DNA of 9,141 nucleotides from NCBI GenBank assembly GCA_009783975.1, contig WRCL01000046.1:1-9141 (forward strand). Reading direction: 5' to 3'. The first letter of the stretch is position 1, and every line of letters starts with the position of its first letter. The translations under genes and the position numbers were made by a program. The notes beneath the pieces are model-generated. The model was not told the DNA's origin. It searched no databases and saw nothing but the letters and a program-made list of their open reading frames with translations. This DNA comes from Micrococcales bacterium. Its GTDB lineage: Bacteria; Actinomycetota; Actinomycetes; Actinomycetales; Cellulomonadaceae. Of this stretch, positions 1-5,812 are shown piece after piece.

Positions 1-738
1 GGCGGGGTCACGCAGCTGGCGGTTCGTGAACCGGTCGTCCAGGGCCTGGCGCTGGGACTCGGCGTGCAGGTTGCCGGCGACCCCTGCCACACACCCCAGG
101 ACGAACAGGGGCGGGAGCACCGCGCGCACGATGATCGTGCCGCGTCTGCCGTACTTGGCCAGGCGAGGAAAGAAGACCACGCAGGTGACGGTGAGGACGG
201 CTGCGAAGACCATGGACGCGACGTTGCCCGCAGCCGCGCCGACGACCGCGAACAGCGCCACGACCGGGAGCAGGACGCAGATGCCGAACACAGACAGCAG
301 GACCGTCCTCGTGGTGTGGTCGCGGTGCGGCCCCGGGACTGGCACCTGCCCCGGCCCGTCCGGCACATGGTCGTGCACGTCCTGCACGTCGTCTCGCACG
401 TCCTGCACGTCTCGCACGTCCTGCACGTCGTCTTGCACCCCGGGAACCCGGTCACACCCGTCCTGGCCCTCGGGCGTCTGGTGGTCCGCGAACGACGCTG
501 GTGCGGCAATCGCGGGCCGGCGGGGTGTGTTCGCCGCACGCTGGCGGGACCAGGTGTGCACGACCATGCCCAGGCCGACGCACATGAACAGGACGCCGAA
601 CGCGAAGACGCCGAGCATGGCGTCGCTGAGGGACTCCAGGTTGTTGTCGTTCAGCGGGGGGTAGGCCAGCACCGCGGCGCCGGCGGCGACACCCCCGGCG
701 ACCAGACACCCCAGTCCCGCTCGCATGTTCTCGTGCAT
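1..738 (-). CDS. Multi-pass membrane protein of unknown function, 3' end beyond the window
   Basis: Reading the minus strand from ATG at 738 gives 246 codons without a stop, open to the left edge, so the C-terminus is missing. I do not recognise the family. Visible parts are: a short N-terminus (MHENMR); hydrophobic segments at about residues 7-26 and 43-62; a long polar linker at about 63-145; and hydrophobic segments at about 146-166, 168-191 and 203-222. The basic stretch RLAKYGRR lies between the last two. The linker contains an acidic Asp-Val-Gln-Asp-Val-Arg repeat at residues 101-125, encoded by tandem DNA repeats. The start lies 18 bases after the hemL stop and in the same frame. It has only a weak GGTGG ribosome binding site, so translation probably depends on coupling to hemL. 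The position suggests co-transcription with the heme genes, but a heme-related role is only inference. The reading frame is well supported by its hydrophobic pattern and codon use; the function is unknown. Confidence 0.75.
   Translation of the reverse strand, partial: MHENMRAGLGCLVAGGVAAGAAVLAYPPLNDNNLESLSDAMLGVFAFGVLFMCVGLGMVVHTWSRQRAANTPRRPAIAAPASFADHQTPEGQDGCDRVPGVQDDVQDVRDVQDVRDDVQDVHDHVPDGPGQVPVPGPHRDHTTRTVLLSVFGICVLLPVVALFAVVGAAAGNVASMVFAAVLTVTCVVFFPRLAKYGRRGTIIVRAVLPPLFVLGCVAGVAGNLHAESQRQALDDRFTNRQLRDPA
375..434. repeat. In-frame tandem repeat of 21/18/21 bases
   Basis: Three adjacent units each begin GCACGTCCTGCACGTC on the plus strand. They start at 375 (21 bases), 396 (18 bases) and 414 (21 bases), with a broken fourth copy starting at 435. 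The units differ by one GTC triplet, so the frame of the minus-strand membrane protein is kept. Each unit is itself a doubled GCACGTC-type element, suggesting growth by slippage or unequal exchange. The encoded peptide alternates Asp-Val with Gln or Arg in the linker between the second and third membrane segments. Confidence 0.85.
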
Positions 739-756
739 GGCGCCACCGGTCCGGCG

Positions 757-2064
757 CTAGGGCTGGGCGCGGGCTGCGGCGCGGGCTGCGGCGGGCAGGG
801 CGTCGGCGATATGCGCGAGGGCTGCCTCGTCGTGGGCTGCTGAGACGAACCAGGCTTCGTAGGCCGAGGGGGGTGCCGAAACACCTGCGTCGAGCAGGGC
901 GTGGAAGAAGGGGGCGTAGCGCCACGTCGCGGTCGCCTGCATCGTCGTCCAGTCGGTCGCCGGTTCGGCGGCGAAGACGACGGAGAACAGGTTGCCGGCG
1001 CGCTGGATGACGTGCTCGACACCTGCGGCGGTCAGGGCGTCGGTGACCAGGGCTTGCAGGGCGGTCGACGCGGCGTCCAGGCGCGCGTAGACGTCGGCGT
1101 CGGCGGCGCGCAACGTGGCCAGGCCTGCGGCGGTGGCCACCGGGTTGCCTGACAAGGTGCCGGCCTGGTAGACCGTGCCGGTCGGGGCGAGCTGGTCCAT
1201 GAGGTCGGCGCGCCCGCCGAGGGCGGCGACGGGCAGGCCGCCACCGATGACCTTGCCGAAGGTGAACAGGTCAGGGGTCCACCCGTCGGGGCCCTCGTCG
1301 TACCCCCACCACCCGGCAGGCGAGACGCGGAAGCCGGTGAGGACCTCGTCGCAGATCAGCACAGCGCCGTGCTCGGCGGTGATCTGCCGCAGGCTGGCGT
1401 TGAACCCCGGGTGCGGGGGCACGACGGCCATGTTCGCCGGGGCGGCTTCGGTGATGACCGCGGCGATCTGGCCCGGGTGGGCCTCGAACGCCGCGCGCAC
1501 GGCGGCGAGGTTGTTGTAGGGCAAGACGATCGTCTCGGCGGTCACAGCGGTGCTCACACCCGCCGACCCGGGCAGCGCGAACGTCGCCAGACCCGACCCG
1601 GCCGCGGCGAGCAGGGCGTCGACGTGGCCGTGGTAGCACCCAGCGAACTTGATGACCACGTCGCGGCCGGTCGCCCCGCGGGCCAGTCGCAGCGCGGTCA
1701 TCGTCGCCTCGGTGCCGGTCGAGACCAGGCGGACCTTCTGCGCCGGAGGCACACGCCGGCGCACCTGCGCGGCGAGCTCGGCCTCGTTCGGGTGCGGCCC
1801 GCCGAACCCCAGACCACGGCTGGCCTGGGCGACGACCGCCTCGACGACCTGCGGGTGGGCGTGCCCGAGCAGCGCCGGCCCCCACGACCCGACAAGGTCG
1901 ACGTACTGGCGTCCCTCGACGTCCCGGACCCAGGCACCCTCGCCGCTGACCATGAACCTCGGGGTGCCGCCGACCGCGCCGAACGCCCGCACCGGGGAGT
2001 CCACACCGCCGGGGATGACGTCCAAGGCGTCAGCGAACGCGCGGGCGTTGGTCATGTCGGTCAT
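757..2064 (-). CDS. hemL: Glutamate-1-semialdehyde 2,1-aminomutase
   Basis: This PLP enzyme converts glutamate-1-semialdehyde to 5-aminolevulinate in the cytoplasm, the last step of the C5 route, so this organism makes ALA from glutamyl-tRNA. The 435 residues match the usual family length. Family marks include the N-terminal [20 protein letters not shown] (about 16-35), GCYHGHVDA (142-150), [10 protein letters not shown] (237-246) with the PLP-ring Asp239, and [17 protein letters not shown] (269-285), in which Lys271 should form the Schiff base. [14 protein letters not shown] lies near the C-terminus. The phosphate-loop region reads STGTEATM, with Thr where Ser is common; I take this as ordinary variation. 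ATG 2064 is chosen because GGAG at 2075-2072 is well spaced; a second in-frame ATG at 2055 is farther away. hemL is separated from hemB by 101 bases and is followed after 18 bases by the membrane protein gene. Identification is very secure. Confidence 0.97.
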   Translation of the reverse strand: MTDMTNARAFADALDVIPGGVDSPVRAFGAVGGTPRFMVSGEGAWVRDVEGRQYVDLVGSWGPALLGHAHPQVVEAVVAQASRGLGFGGPHPNEAELAAQVRRRVPPAQKVRLVSTGTEATMTALRLARGATGRDVVIKFAGCYHGHVDALLAAAGSGLATFALPGSAGVSTAVTAETIVLPYNNLAAVRAAFEAHPGQIAAVITEAAPANMAVVPPHPGFNASLRQITAEHGAVLICDEVLTGFRVSPAGWWGYDEGPDGWTPDLFTFGKVIGGGLPVAALGGRADLMDQLAPTGTVYQAGTLSGNPVATAAGLATLRAADADVYARLDAASTALQALVTDALTAAGVEHVIQRAGNLFSVVFAAEPATDWTTMQATATWRYAPFFHALLDAGVSAPPSAYEAWFVSAAHDEAALAHIADALPAAARAAARAQP

Positions 2065-2100
2065 CGAGCGTCTCCGTCTCCTGGGGGCTGATCCACGAGC

Positions 2101-2131
2101 ATATTAGGCTCAGCCCTCGCGGGTGGACCAA
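2101..2131 (-). promoter_or_regulatory. Possible internal promoter for hemL
   Basis: On the minus strand TAATAT (2106-2101) stands out as an AT-rich hexamer in very GC-rich DNA. TTGGTC (2131-2126) lies 19 bases upstream, longer than the ideal 17. A transcript would begin near 2095 and leave a leader of about 30 bases before the hemL ATG. The 101-base gap, much wider than the others in this gene group, supports a separate promoter. No terminator is apparent between hemB and hemL, so read-through from hemC is still likely. This is a sequence match only. Confidence 0.35.
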
Positions 2132-2165
2132 GACAATGGGGACGGTTCTTATGTCCGACAGACTA

Positions 2166-3134
2166 CTAGAGCCAGGTGGCGACTTCGGCGGCCCAGTAGG
2201 TCAGGACGTGGTCGGCGCCGGCGCGGACGATGGACACCAGGGACTCGTCGATGGCGCGGCGGCGGTCGATCCAGCCGTTGGCGGCGGCGGCCTCGACCAT
2301 GGAGTACTCGCCTGAGACCTGGTAGGCCCACACCGGGACCGGTGAGGCTGCGGCGACGTCGGCGAGGACGTCGAGGTAGCCGCCGGCGGGTTTGACCATG
2401 ACGATGTCGGCGCCTTCGGCGATGTCCAGCTCGACCTCGCGCAGGGCTTCGCGGCGGTTCGCCGGGTCCATCTGGTAGGTGCGGCGGTCACCGGTCAGGC
2501 ACGAGTCGACAGCTTCGCGGAACGGGCCGTAGCAGGCGCTGGCGTACTTCGCGGCGTAGGCCAGGACGACGACGTCGCTGTGGTTGCGTTCGAGGGCTTC
2601 GCGGACCGCGCCGACCTGGCCGTCCATCATCCCCGACAGGCCCAGGACGTGGGCGCCAGCCTCGGCGAGCACACGGGCCATCTGCGCGTACACGGCCAAG
2701 GTCGCGTCGTTGTCGACCTGGCCGGCGTCGTCGAGGACCCCGCAGTGCCCGTGGTCGGTGAACTCGTCCAGGCACAGGTCGGCCTGGACGACCACAGCGT
2801 CACCGACCTCTGAGACGACATCGGCCACGGCGCGGGTGAGGATCCCCTCAGGGTCGACCCCGCCGGTGCCGCAGCTGTCGCGCCGTTCGGGGACACCAAA
2901 GAGCATGACACCGCCAACACCGGCCTGCGCAGCCTCGACGGCGGCTTTGCGCAACGTCGCCGGGGTGTGCTGGACGACGCCGGGCATCGAGGTGATCGGG
3001 ACCGGTTCGGCCAGGCCTTCACGCACGAATATCGGCAAGGTGAGCATGGCCGGCCGCAGGTGGTGCTCAGCGGTGATGCGGCGCAAGGCCGGCGTGGCGC
3101 GCAGGCGGCGGGGGCGGATCATCAGGTCGTTCAC
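2166..3134 (-). CDS. hemB: Delta-aminolevulinic acid dehydratase (porphobilinogen synthase)
   Basis: The enzyme joins two 5-aminolevulinates into porphobilinogen. Counting from GTG 3134 it has 322 residues, normal for the family. The two substrate-binding lysines are visible in [16 protein letters not shown] (Lys196) and [13 protein letters not shown] (Lys248). The metal loop [14 protein letters not shown] has Cys121, Asp123 and Cys131: first and third positions as in zinc enzymes, second as in Asp-rich magnesium-type enzymes. The lid region reads [10 protein letters not shown], where many homologues have APSDMMDGRV. GAGGAG at 3145-3140 favours GTG 3134 (5-base gap) over GTG 3137 (2 bases) or ATG 3122 (17 bases, giving MIRPRRLRA). 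The binding site overlaps the hemD TGA, so the two genes are likely translationally coupled. The gene ends in two consecutive in-frame TAG codons (2168-2163). Identity is secure; the exact start is less so. Confidence 0.96.
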   Translation of the reverse strand: MNDLMIRPRRLRATPALRRITAEHHLRPAMLTLPIFVREGLAEPVPITSMPGVVQHTPATLRKAAVEAAQAGVGGVMLFGVPERRDSCGTGGVDPEGILTRAVADVVSEVGDAVVVQADLCLDEFTDHGHCGVLDDAGQVDNDATLAVYAQMARVLAEAGAHVLGLSGMMDGQVGAVREALERNHSDVVVLAYAAKYASACYGPFREAVDSCLTGDRRTYQMDPANRREALREVELDIAEGADIVMVKPAGGYLDVLADVAAASPVPVWAYQVSGEYSMVEAAAANGWIDRRRAIDESLVSIVRAGADHVLTYWAAEVATWL

Positions 3135-3139
3135 CACAG

Positions 3140-3145
3140 CTCCTC
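3140..3145 (-). promoter_or_regulatory. hemB ribosome binding site overlapping the hemD stop
   Basis: GAGGAG on the minus strand shares bases with the hemD TGA (3146-3144). It lies 5 bases before GTG 3134 and 2 bases before GTG 3137. The layout implies that ribosomes ending hemD re-start on hemB, and it decides the choice of GTG 3134. Confidence 0.7.
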
Positions 3146-4067
3146 AGGGGTGGTCATCAGCGGGAGGTTCAAGGTCGGGGGGTGCGGGCAGGCGTACCGG
3201 AGGCGGGGCGGGGGGACGTGTGGGCGGTCCGGCGGCGAGCAGGCGGACCAGACCTGGCAGGCTCGCGTCACCGACGACGTCGACGTGCAGGCCTTTGGCG
3301 ACGCCGGCCGCGGCGGTCGTGTCACCGATCGCGGCGATCCGCAGACGACGCGCTGGCATGGTCACCGACGACGGGGCTGGCGGTGGCGGAGGCCCGAGCA
3401 CGGCGAGCAGCCCGTCGACCGCGCTGGGAGAGGTGAGCACGACGTCGTCGACCATCCCCGAACGCCACACGGCCAGGGCCTCCGCCGGAGGCGTCGTGAC
3501 GTGCACCGTGTCGTAGACGACGACCGGGTCGACCTGCAGGCCTGCCTCACGCAGACCGTCGGTCATCGTCGAGGCGGCCAGGCCACCACAGGCGAACAAC
3601 ACCCGGGCGGGGGTGGGGTCTTGGGCGCGGACCGCCGCGACAAGAGGTCCGACAAGGGCGGCGGCACCCCCGGCTTCGTCGGGGACCAGCGGGTTGATGT
3701 CGTCGGCGCGCACCGCGTCAGCGGTCGCCGGTCCGACGACCGCGACCCGCACCAGGTTCGTCGTCGAGCGGATCCGGTCGAGGAACCCCGGGTGGCGCCG
3801 CAGCACCCGCCACGCCGCCGAGCTGGTGATGACCAGCCACCCGTACTGCCCGGCACGTAACGCCGCGCACGCAGCGTCGACCTCAGGGCTGTCGACGGCG
3901 ACGGTCGTGATGACCGCAGCCGGCACAGGTGTGGCCCCCGCAGCAGACAGCAGCACCGCAGCCCGGGCGGTGGTGTGCGCGGTCCCCGCGATGACGACGG
4001 TGTGCCCTGCCAGCGCGTCGTCACCTGGACGCGGTCGGCGTCCAGCCGGTTCGTGGGGCACGGTCAT
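3144..4067 (-). CDS. hemD: Uroporphyrinogen-III synthase
   Basis: The protein should close hydroxymethylbilane to uroporphyrinogen III while inverting ring D, the branch point to heme, siroheme and cobalamin. HemD proteins are poorly conserved, so the call rests on pattern and context. It is a 307-residue two-lobed protein with HTVVIAGTA near the start (22-30), WLVITSSAAW (77-86), VAVVGPATADAV (108-119), VVVYDTVHV (182-190), DDVVLTSPSAVDGLL (207-221) and IAAIGDTTAAAGVAKGL (244-260), each matching the order seen in HemD. There is no fused methyltransferase or regulator domain. A Pro-rich loop at about 226-232 and a Pro-rich tail at about 281-303 extend it beyond the usual length of about 250-270. 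ATG 4067 overlaps the hemC TGA (ATGA), fixing the start and implying coupling. Its place between hemC and hemB makes the assignment strong. Confidence 0.93.
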   Translation of the reverse strand: MTVPHEPAGRRPRPGDDALAGHTVVIAGTAHTTARAAVLLSAAGATPVPAAVITTVAVDSPEVDAACAALRAGQYGWLVITSSAAWRVLRRHPGFLDRIRSTTNLVRVAVVGPATADAVRADDINPLVPDEAGGAAALVGPLVAAVRAQDPTPARVLFACGGLAASTMTDGLREAGLQVDPVVVYDTVHVTTPPAEALAVWRSGMVDDVVLTSPSAVDGLLAVLGPPPPPAPSSVTMPARRLRIAAIGDTTAAAGVAKGLHVDVVGDASLPGLVRLLAAGPPTRPPAPPPVRLPAPPDLEPPADDHP

Positions 4068-5101
4068 CGCATCGCCGCCGCGAGCTTGTCAGCCACGCAC
4101 GTGCCCAGCGACTGCACGTCGACCGGGTCTGGCGGTGGGATGGCCGGGTCGAGCCGGGATGGCAGGTCGCCCCAGTACGCACCGAACAGCCGAGGAGAGA
4201 TGTCGACCCGCCCGCGGCGGCGCACAAGACCGCCGGGGGTTGCCACGACCGCCTCGAGCTGCATCCAGCACTGCCTGCCGCCGTCGGGCAGGACGTCGTA
4301 GGCAAACGCCCCGATGGGGGCCGAGCACCCGACACCGAGCTGGGCGAGCACGTCGCGCTCAGCGGTCACAGCCCGACGGGTCGCCGCGTGGTCGAGCCAG
4401 CGCAGCGCCGCGGCGAGGTCGGTGTCGTCGTCGGCGCGCATCTCCACCGCGAGCGCACCTTGCCCAGGTGCGGGCAAGATGCCCAGGACCTGCGCGGACC
4501 GCGGCGCCCCGGCGGCGTCGAACACCTCGACGCGGTGGTGTCCTTGGTACTGGGGCGTGGGGTCCAGACGCCCGAGCCGTTCCAGACCGGCGCGCGCCAG
4601 GACGACACCATCAAGGTCAGCCCCTGGTCCGTACACCCGGCCCAGGCGGGTGTCGACGTTCCCGCGCAGGTCGACCATCTCCAGGTCGGGGCGGATGTCA
4701 AGGATCTGCGCGACGCGCCGTGGCGACCCGGTGCCGATCCTCGCCCCGGCGGGCAGGTCGGCCAGCCCTGCACCGTCAGCGGTGCACAGCACGTCTGAGG
4801 GGTCGAGGCGTAACGGGACCGCACCGATGACCAGACCCTCAGGCTGGGTGGTCGGCAGGTCTTTGAGCGAGTGCACCGCCAGGTCGCACCGGCCGTCGAG
4901 CAGGGCTTCGCGCAGCTCGGCGGCGAACACCCCCGTGCCGCCCATCTGCGACAGCGACGCACGGTTGACGTCGCCTGTGGTCCGCACGACGACAAGCTCG
5001 CAGGCCAGGCCCCACTCGGCGAGCGCGTCGGCGACATGGCCAGACTGCGTGGTAGCCAGCACTGACCCTCGGGTGCCCAGGCGGTAGACCGTCACCGCCA
5101 T
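4064..5101 (-). CDS. hemC: Hydroxymethylbilane synthase (porphobilinogen deaminase)
   Basis: The enzyme links four porphobilinogens into hydroxymethylbilane using a covalent dipyrromethane cofactor. Its 345 residues are slightly above the usual 310-320. Family motifs occur in order: LGTRGSVLATTQ (8-19), GTGVFAAELREALLDG (55-70), AVHSLKDLPT (75-84) with catalytic Asp81, IGTGSPRRVAQ (122-132) with the substrate-binding Arg pair, DLRGNVDTRL (144-153), LPAPGQGALAVEMR (209-222) and GVGCSAPIGAFA (256-267), in which Cys259 should carry the cofactor. It is the first gene of the minus-strand group. ATG 5101 has GGGAG only 3 bases away; GTG 5095 (giving MTVYRLGTRG) has a 9-base gap and is a fair alternative start. 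The end overlaps hemD by four bases. No operator or clear promoter was recognised in the upstream spacer. Confidence 0.97.
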   Translation of the reverse strand: MAVTVYRLGTRGSVLATTQSGHVADALAEWGLACELVVVRTTGDVNRASLSQMGGTGVFAAELREALLDGRCDLAVHSLKDLPTTQPEGLVIGAVPLRLDPSDVLCTADGAGLADLPAGARIGTGSPRRVAQILDIRPDLEMVDLRGNVDTRLGRVYGPGADLDGVVLARAGLERLGRLDPTPQYQGHHRVEVFDAAGAPRSAQVLGILPAPGQGALAVEMRADDDTDLAAALRWLDHAATRRAVTAERDVLAQLGVGCSAPIGAFAYDVLPDGGRQCWMQLEAVVATPGGLVRRRGRVDISPRLFGAYWGDLPSRLDPAIPPPDPVDVQSLGTCVADKLAAAMR

Positions 5102-5217
5102 AGTCTCCCGCTTTGGGCGCCCTTCTGTCGAAACACGCCGCAGCGGTGCCCTGCCGTCCTGTCGTGCTCGACGCTCATGCGGTGGTGGGGCAAGGCTGGC
5201 AGGAGGACGATAGGAGC
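5102..5217. other. Divergent intergenic spacer between hemC and the VOC gene
   Basis: This 116-base region must hold the start signals for both gene groups unless hemC is driven from within the VOC gene. I find no convincing -10/-35 pair on either strand and no palindrome resembling a known redox or iron regulator site. It does hold AGGAGG (5201-5206), the probable ribosome binding site of the VOC gene, and GGGAG (5109-5105, minus strand) for hemC. A GGGCGCCC palindrome at 5115-5122 is too short to interpret at this base composition. Confidence 0.6.
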
Positions 5218-5646
5218 ATGTCTTTGGACGTGTTCGTGAACTTCGACGGTCAGTGCCGCGACGCCGTGGCCTTCTACGCAGGCGTGTTCGACACGAGCGT
5301 GGCGAGCCTGATGACCTATGCCGACAACCCCCAGACCGACGTCGTCGCCCCGCAGGACCGCGACCGGGTCCTGTACGCGGCAGTGCCCGTCGGCGGGCAC
5401 ACGGTGATGTTCTCCGACTGCCCGTACGACCCCACCGGCGCCAGGTACGTGCCGGGCAACAACATCGCGCTCACCTTCGGCAGCGCCGACCCCGACGAGA
5501 TCGCCGAGGTCTACGGCCGTCTGGCCGACGGCGGGCAGGTGCTCATGCCCCTGGGCCGCACGTTCTTCTCCGAGCACTACGCGATGGTCCGCGACCGGTT
5601 CGGGATCATCTGGCAGCTGAGCCACGCACCTGGGGATGTGCCGTAG
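5218..5646 (+). CDS. VOC superfamily PhnB/YjdN-like protein
   Basis: This 142-residue protein has the two beta-alpha-beta-beta-beta halves typical of the glyoxalase/VOC fold in its PhnB-like branch. It opens with DVFVNFDGQCRDAVAFYAGVF (5-25), like the 'F-FNG-C-EA--FY---F' start of that branch. It then has VPVGGHTVMFSD (56-67), PGNNIALTFGS (77-87), GGQVLMPLGRTFFSEHYAMV (106-125) and DRFGIIWQLSH (127-137). The 'MPL-TF' and 'FG--W' pieces are diagnostic of the branch. Members are small cytoplasmic proteins whose substrates are mostly unknown, and the PhnB name does not show a role in phosphonate use. ATG 5218 has AGGAGG 11 bases upstream and aligns with the family N-terminus; an in-frame TTG at 5113 would add residues that the family lacks. 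The TPP riboswitch begins right after the stop, so the gene may share a transcript with thiBPQ. Function here is unknown. Confidence 0.88.
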   Translation: MSLDVFVNFDGQCRDAVAFYAGVFDTSVASLMTYADNPQTDVVAPQDRDRVLYAAVPVGGHTVMFSDCPYDPTGARYVPGNNIALTFGSADPDEIAEVYGRLADGGQVLMPLGRTFFSEHYAMVRDRFGIIWQLSHAPGDVP

Positions 5647-5649
5647 GAT
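5644..5649 (+). promoter_or_regulatory. Possible -10 box inside the VOC stop codon
   Basis: TAGGAT includes the TAG stop of the VOC gene. It fits an actinobacterial -10 (TANNNT) and would place transcription start near 5656, a few bases before aptamer stem P1 at 5660. No good -35 is seen around 5620-5626 and there is no extended -10 TG. This is only a candidate; the alternative is co-transcription from the VOC promoter. Confidence 0.3.
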
Positions 5650-5659
5650 CAGGGCTGAA

Positions 5660-5745
5660 CGACAGGGGAGCGTCGTAGGACGCTGAGAGTGCGGCCATCC
5701 GCAGACCCTCGAACCTGATCCGGGTGATACCGGCGTAGGGAGTCG
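5660..5745 (+). ncRNA. TPP (thiamine pyrophosphate) riboswitch aptamer
   Basis: The conserved TPP aptamer core is present: CTGAGAG at 5683-5689 and ACCTGATCCGGGTGATACC (5713-5731) followed by GGCGTAGGGA (5732-5741). A complete fold can be drawn by hand. P1 is CGAC (5660-5663) with GTCG (5742-5745). P2 is GGG (5666-5668) with CCC (5706-5708). P3 is AGCGTC (5669-5674) with GACGCT (5679-5684). The optional P3a is TGCGG (5690-5694) with CCGCA (5699-5703). P4 includes CCT (5714-5716) with AGG (5737-5739), and P5 is CCGG (5720-5723) with CCGG (5730-5733). TPP binding should lower expression of thiBPQ just downstream. This is an established class, recognised with high certainty. Confidence 0.96.
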
Positions 5746-5812
5746 GGCTTTCTCTCCCCGTGGCGCTCCCACGTGGGCGCTGCGGGACCCCTCCTGGCAC
5801 ATAGGAGGAGAT
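5746..5812 (+). promoter_or_regulatory. Riboswitch expression platform masking the thiB ribosome binding site
   Basis: Between aptamer and thiB, CCTCCT (5790-5795) is an exact complement of the thiB ribosome binding site AGGAGG (5803-5808), forming a 6-pair hairpin with a 7-base loop. CTCCCC (5754-5759) can pair with GGGGAG (5665-5670) in the aptamer, or CTCCC (5754-5758) with GGGAG (5738-5742), either of which would disrupt the bound fold. CCCACGTGGG (5768-5777) is a perfect palindrome between them. There is no T-rich run after any hairpin, so control of translation is more likely than intrinsic termination. The pairings are read directly; their switching order is inference. Confidence 0.65.

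Noticed and set aside
375..438. Short repeats resembling a small CRISPR array
   Set aside because: The units are directly adjacent without unique spacers, keep a coding frame, and no cas genes are present.
64..843. Plus-strand open frames of 212 and 259 codons (26-664, 64-843)
   Set aside because: They are antisense to the membrane protein and hemL, rich in Arg/His/Gly/Asp, and lack family features; they are shadows of GC-rich coding DNA.
1369..2091. Plus-strand open frame of 240 codons
   Set aside because: It is antisense to hemL, which has complete catalytic motifs; composition is typical of a shadow frame.
3613..4830. Plus-strand open frame of 405 codons
   Set aside because: It lies opposite hemD and hemC and has a low-complexity Arg/Ala/Pro/Ser composition with no motif.
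5113..5217. N-terminal extension of the VOC protein from TTG 5113
   Set aside because: The added residues do not resemble the family, and the ATG at 5218 matches its usual start and has an upstream AGGAGG.
5763..5780. Hairpin around CCCACGTGGG as an intrinsic terminator of the riboswitch
   Set aside because: No T-rich run follows, so intrinsic termination is not supported; a translation-level platform fits better.
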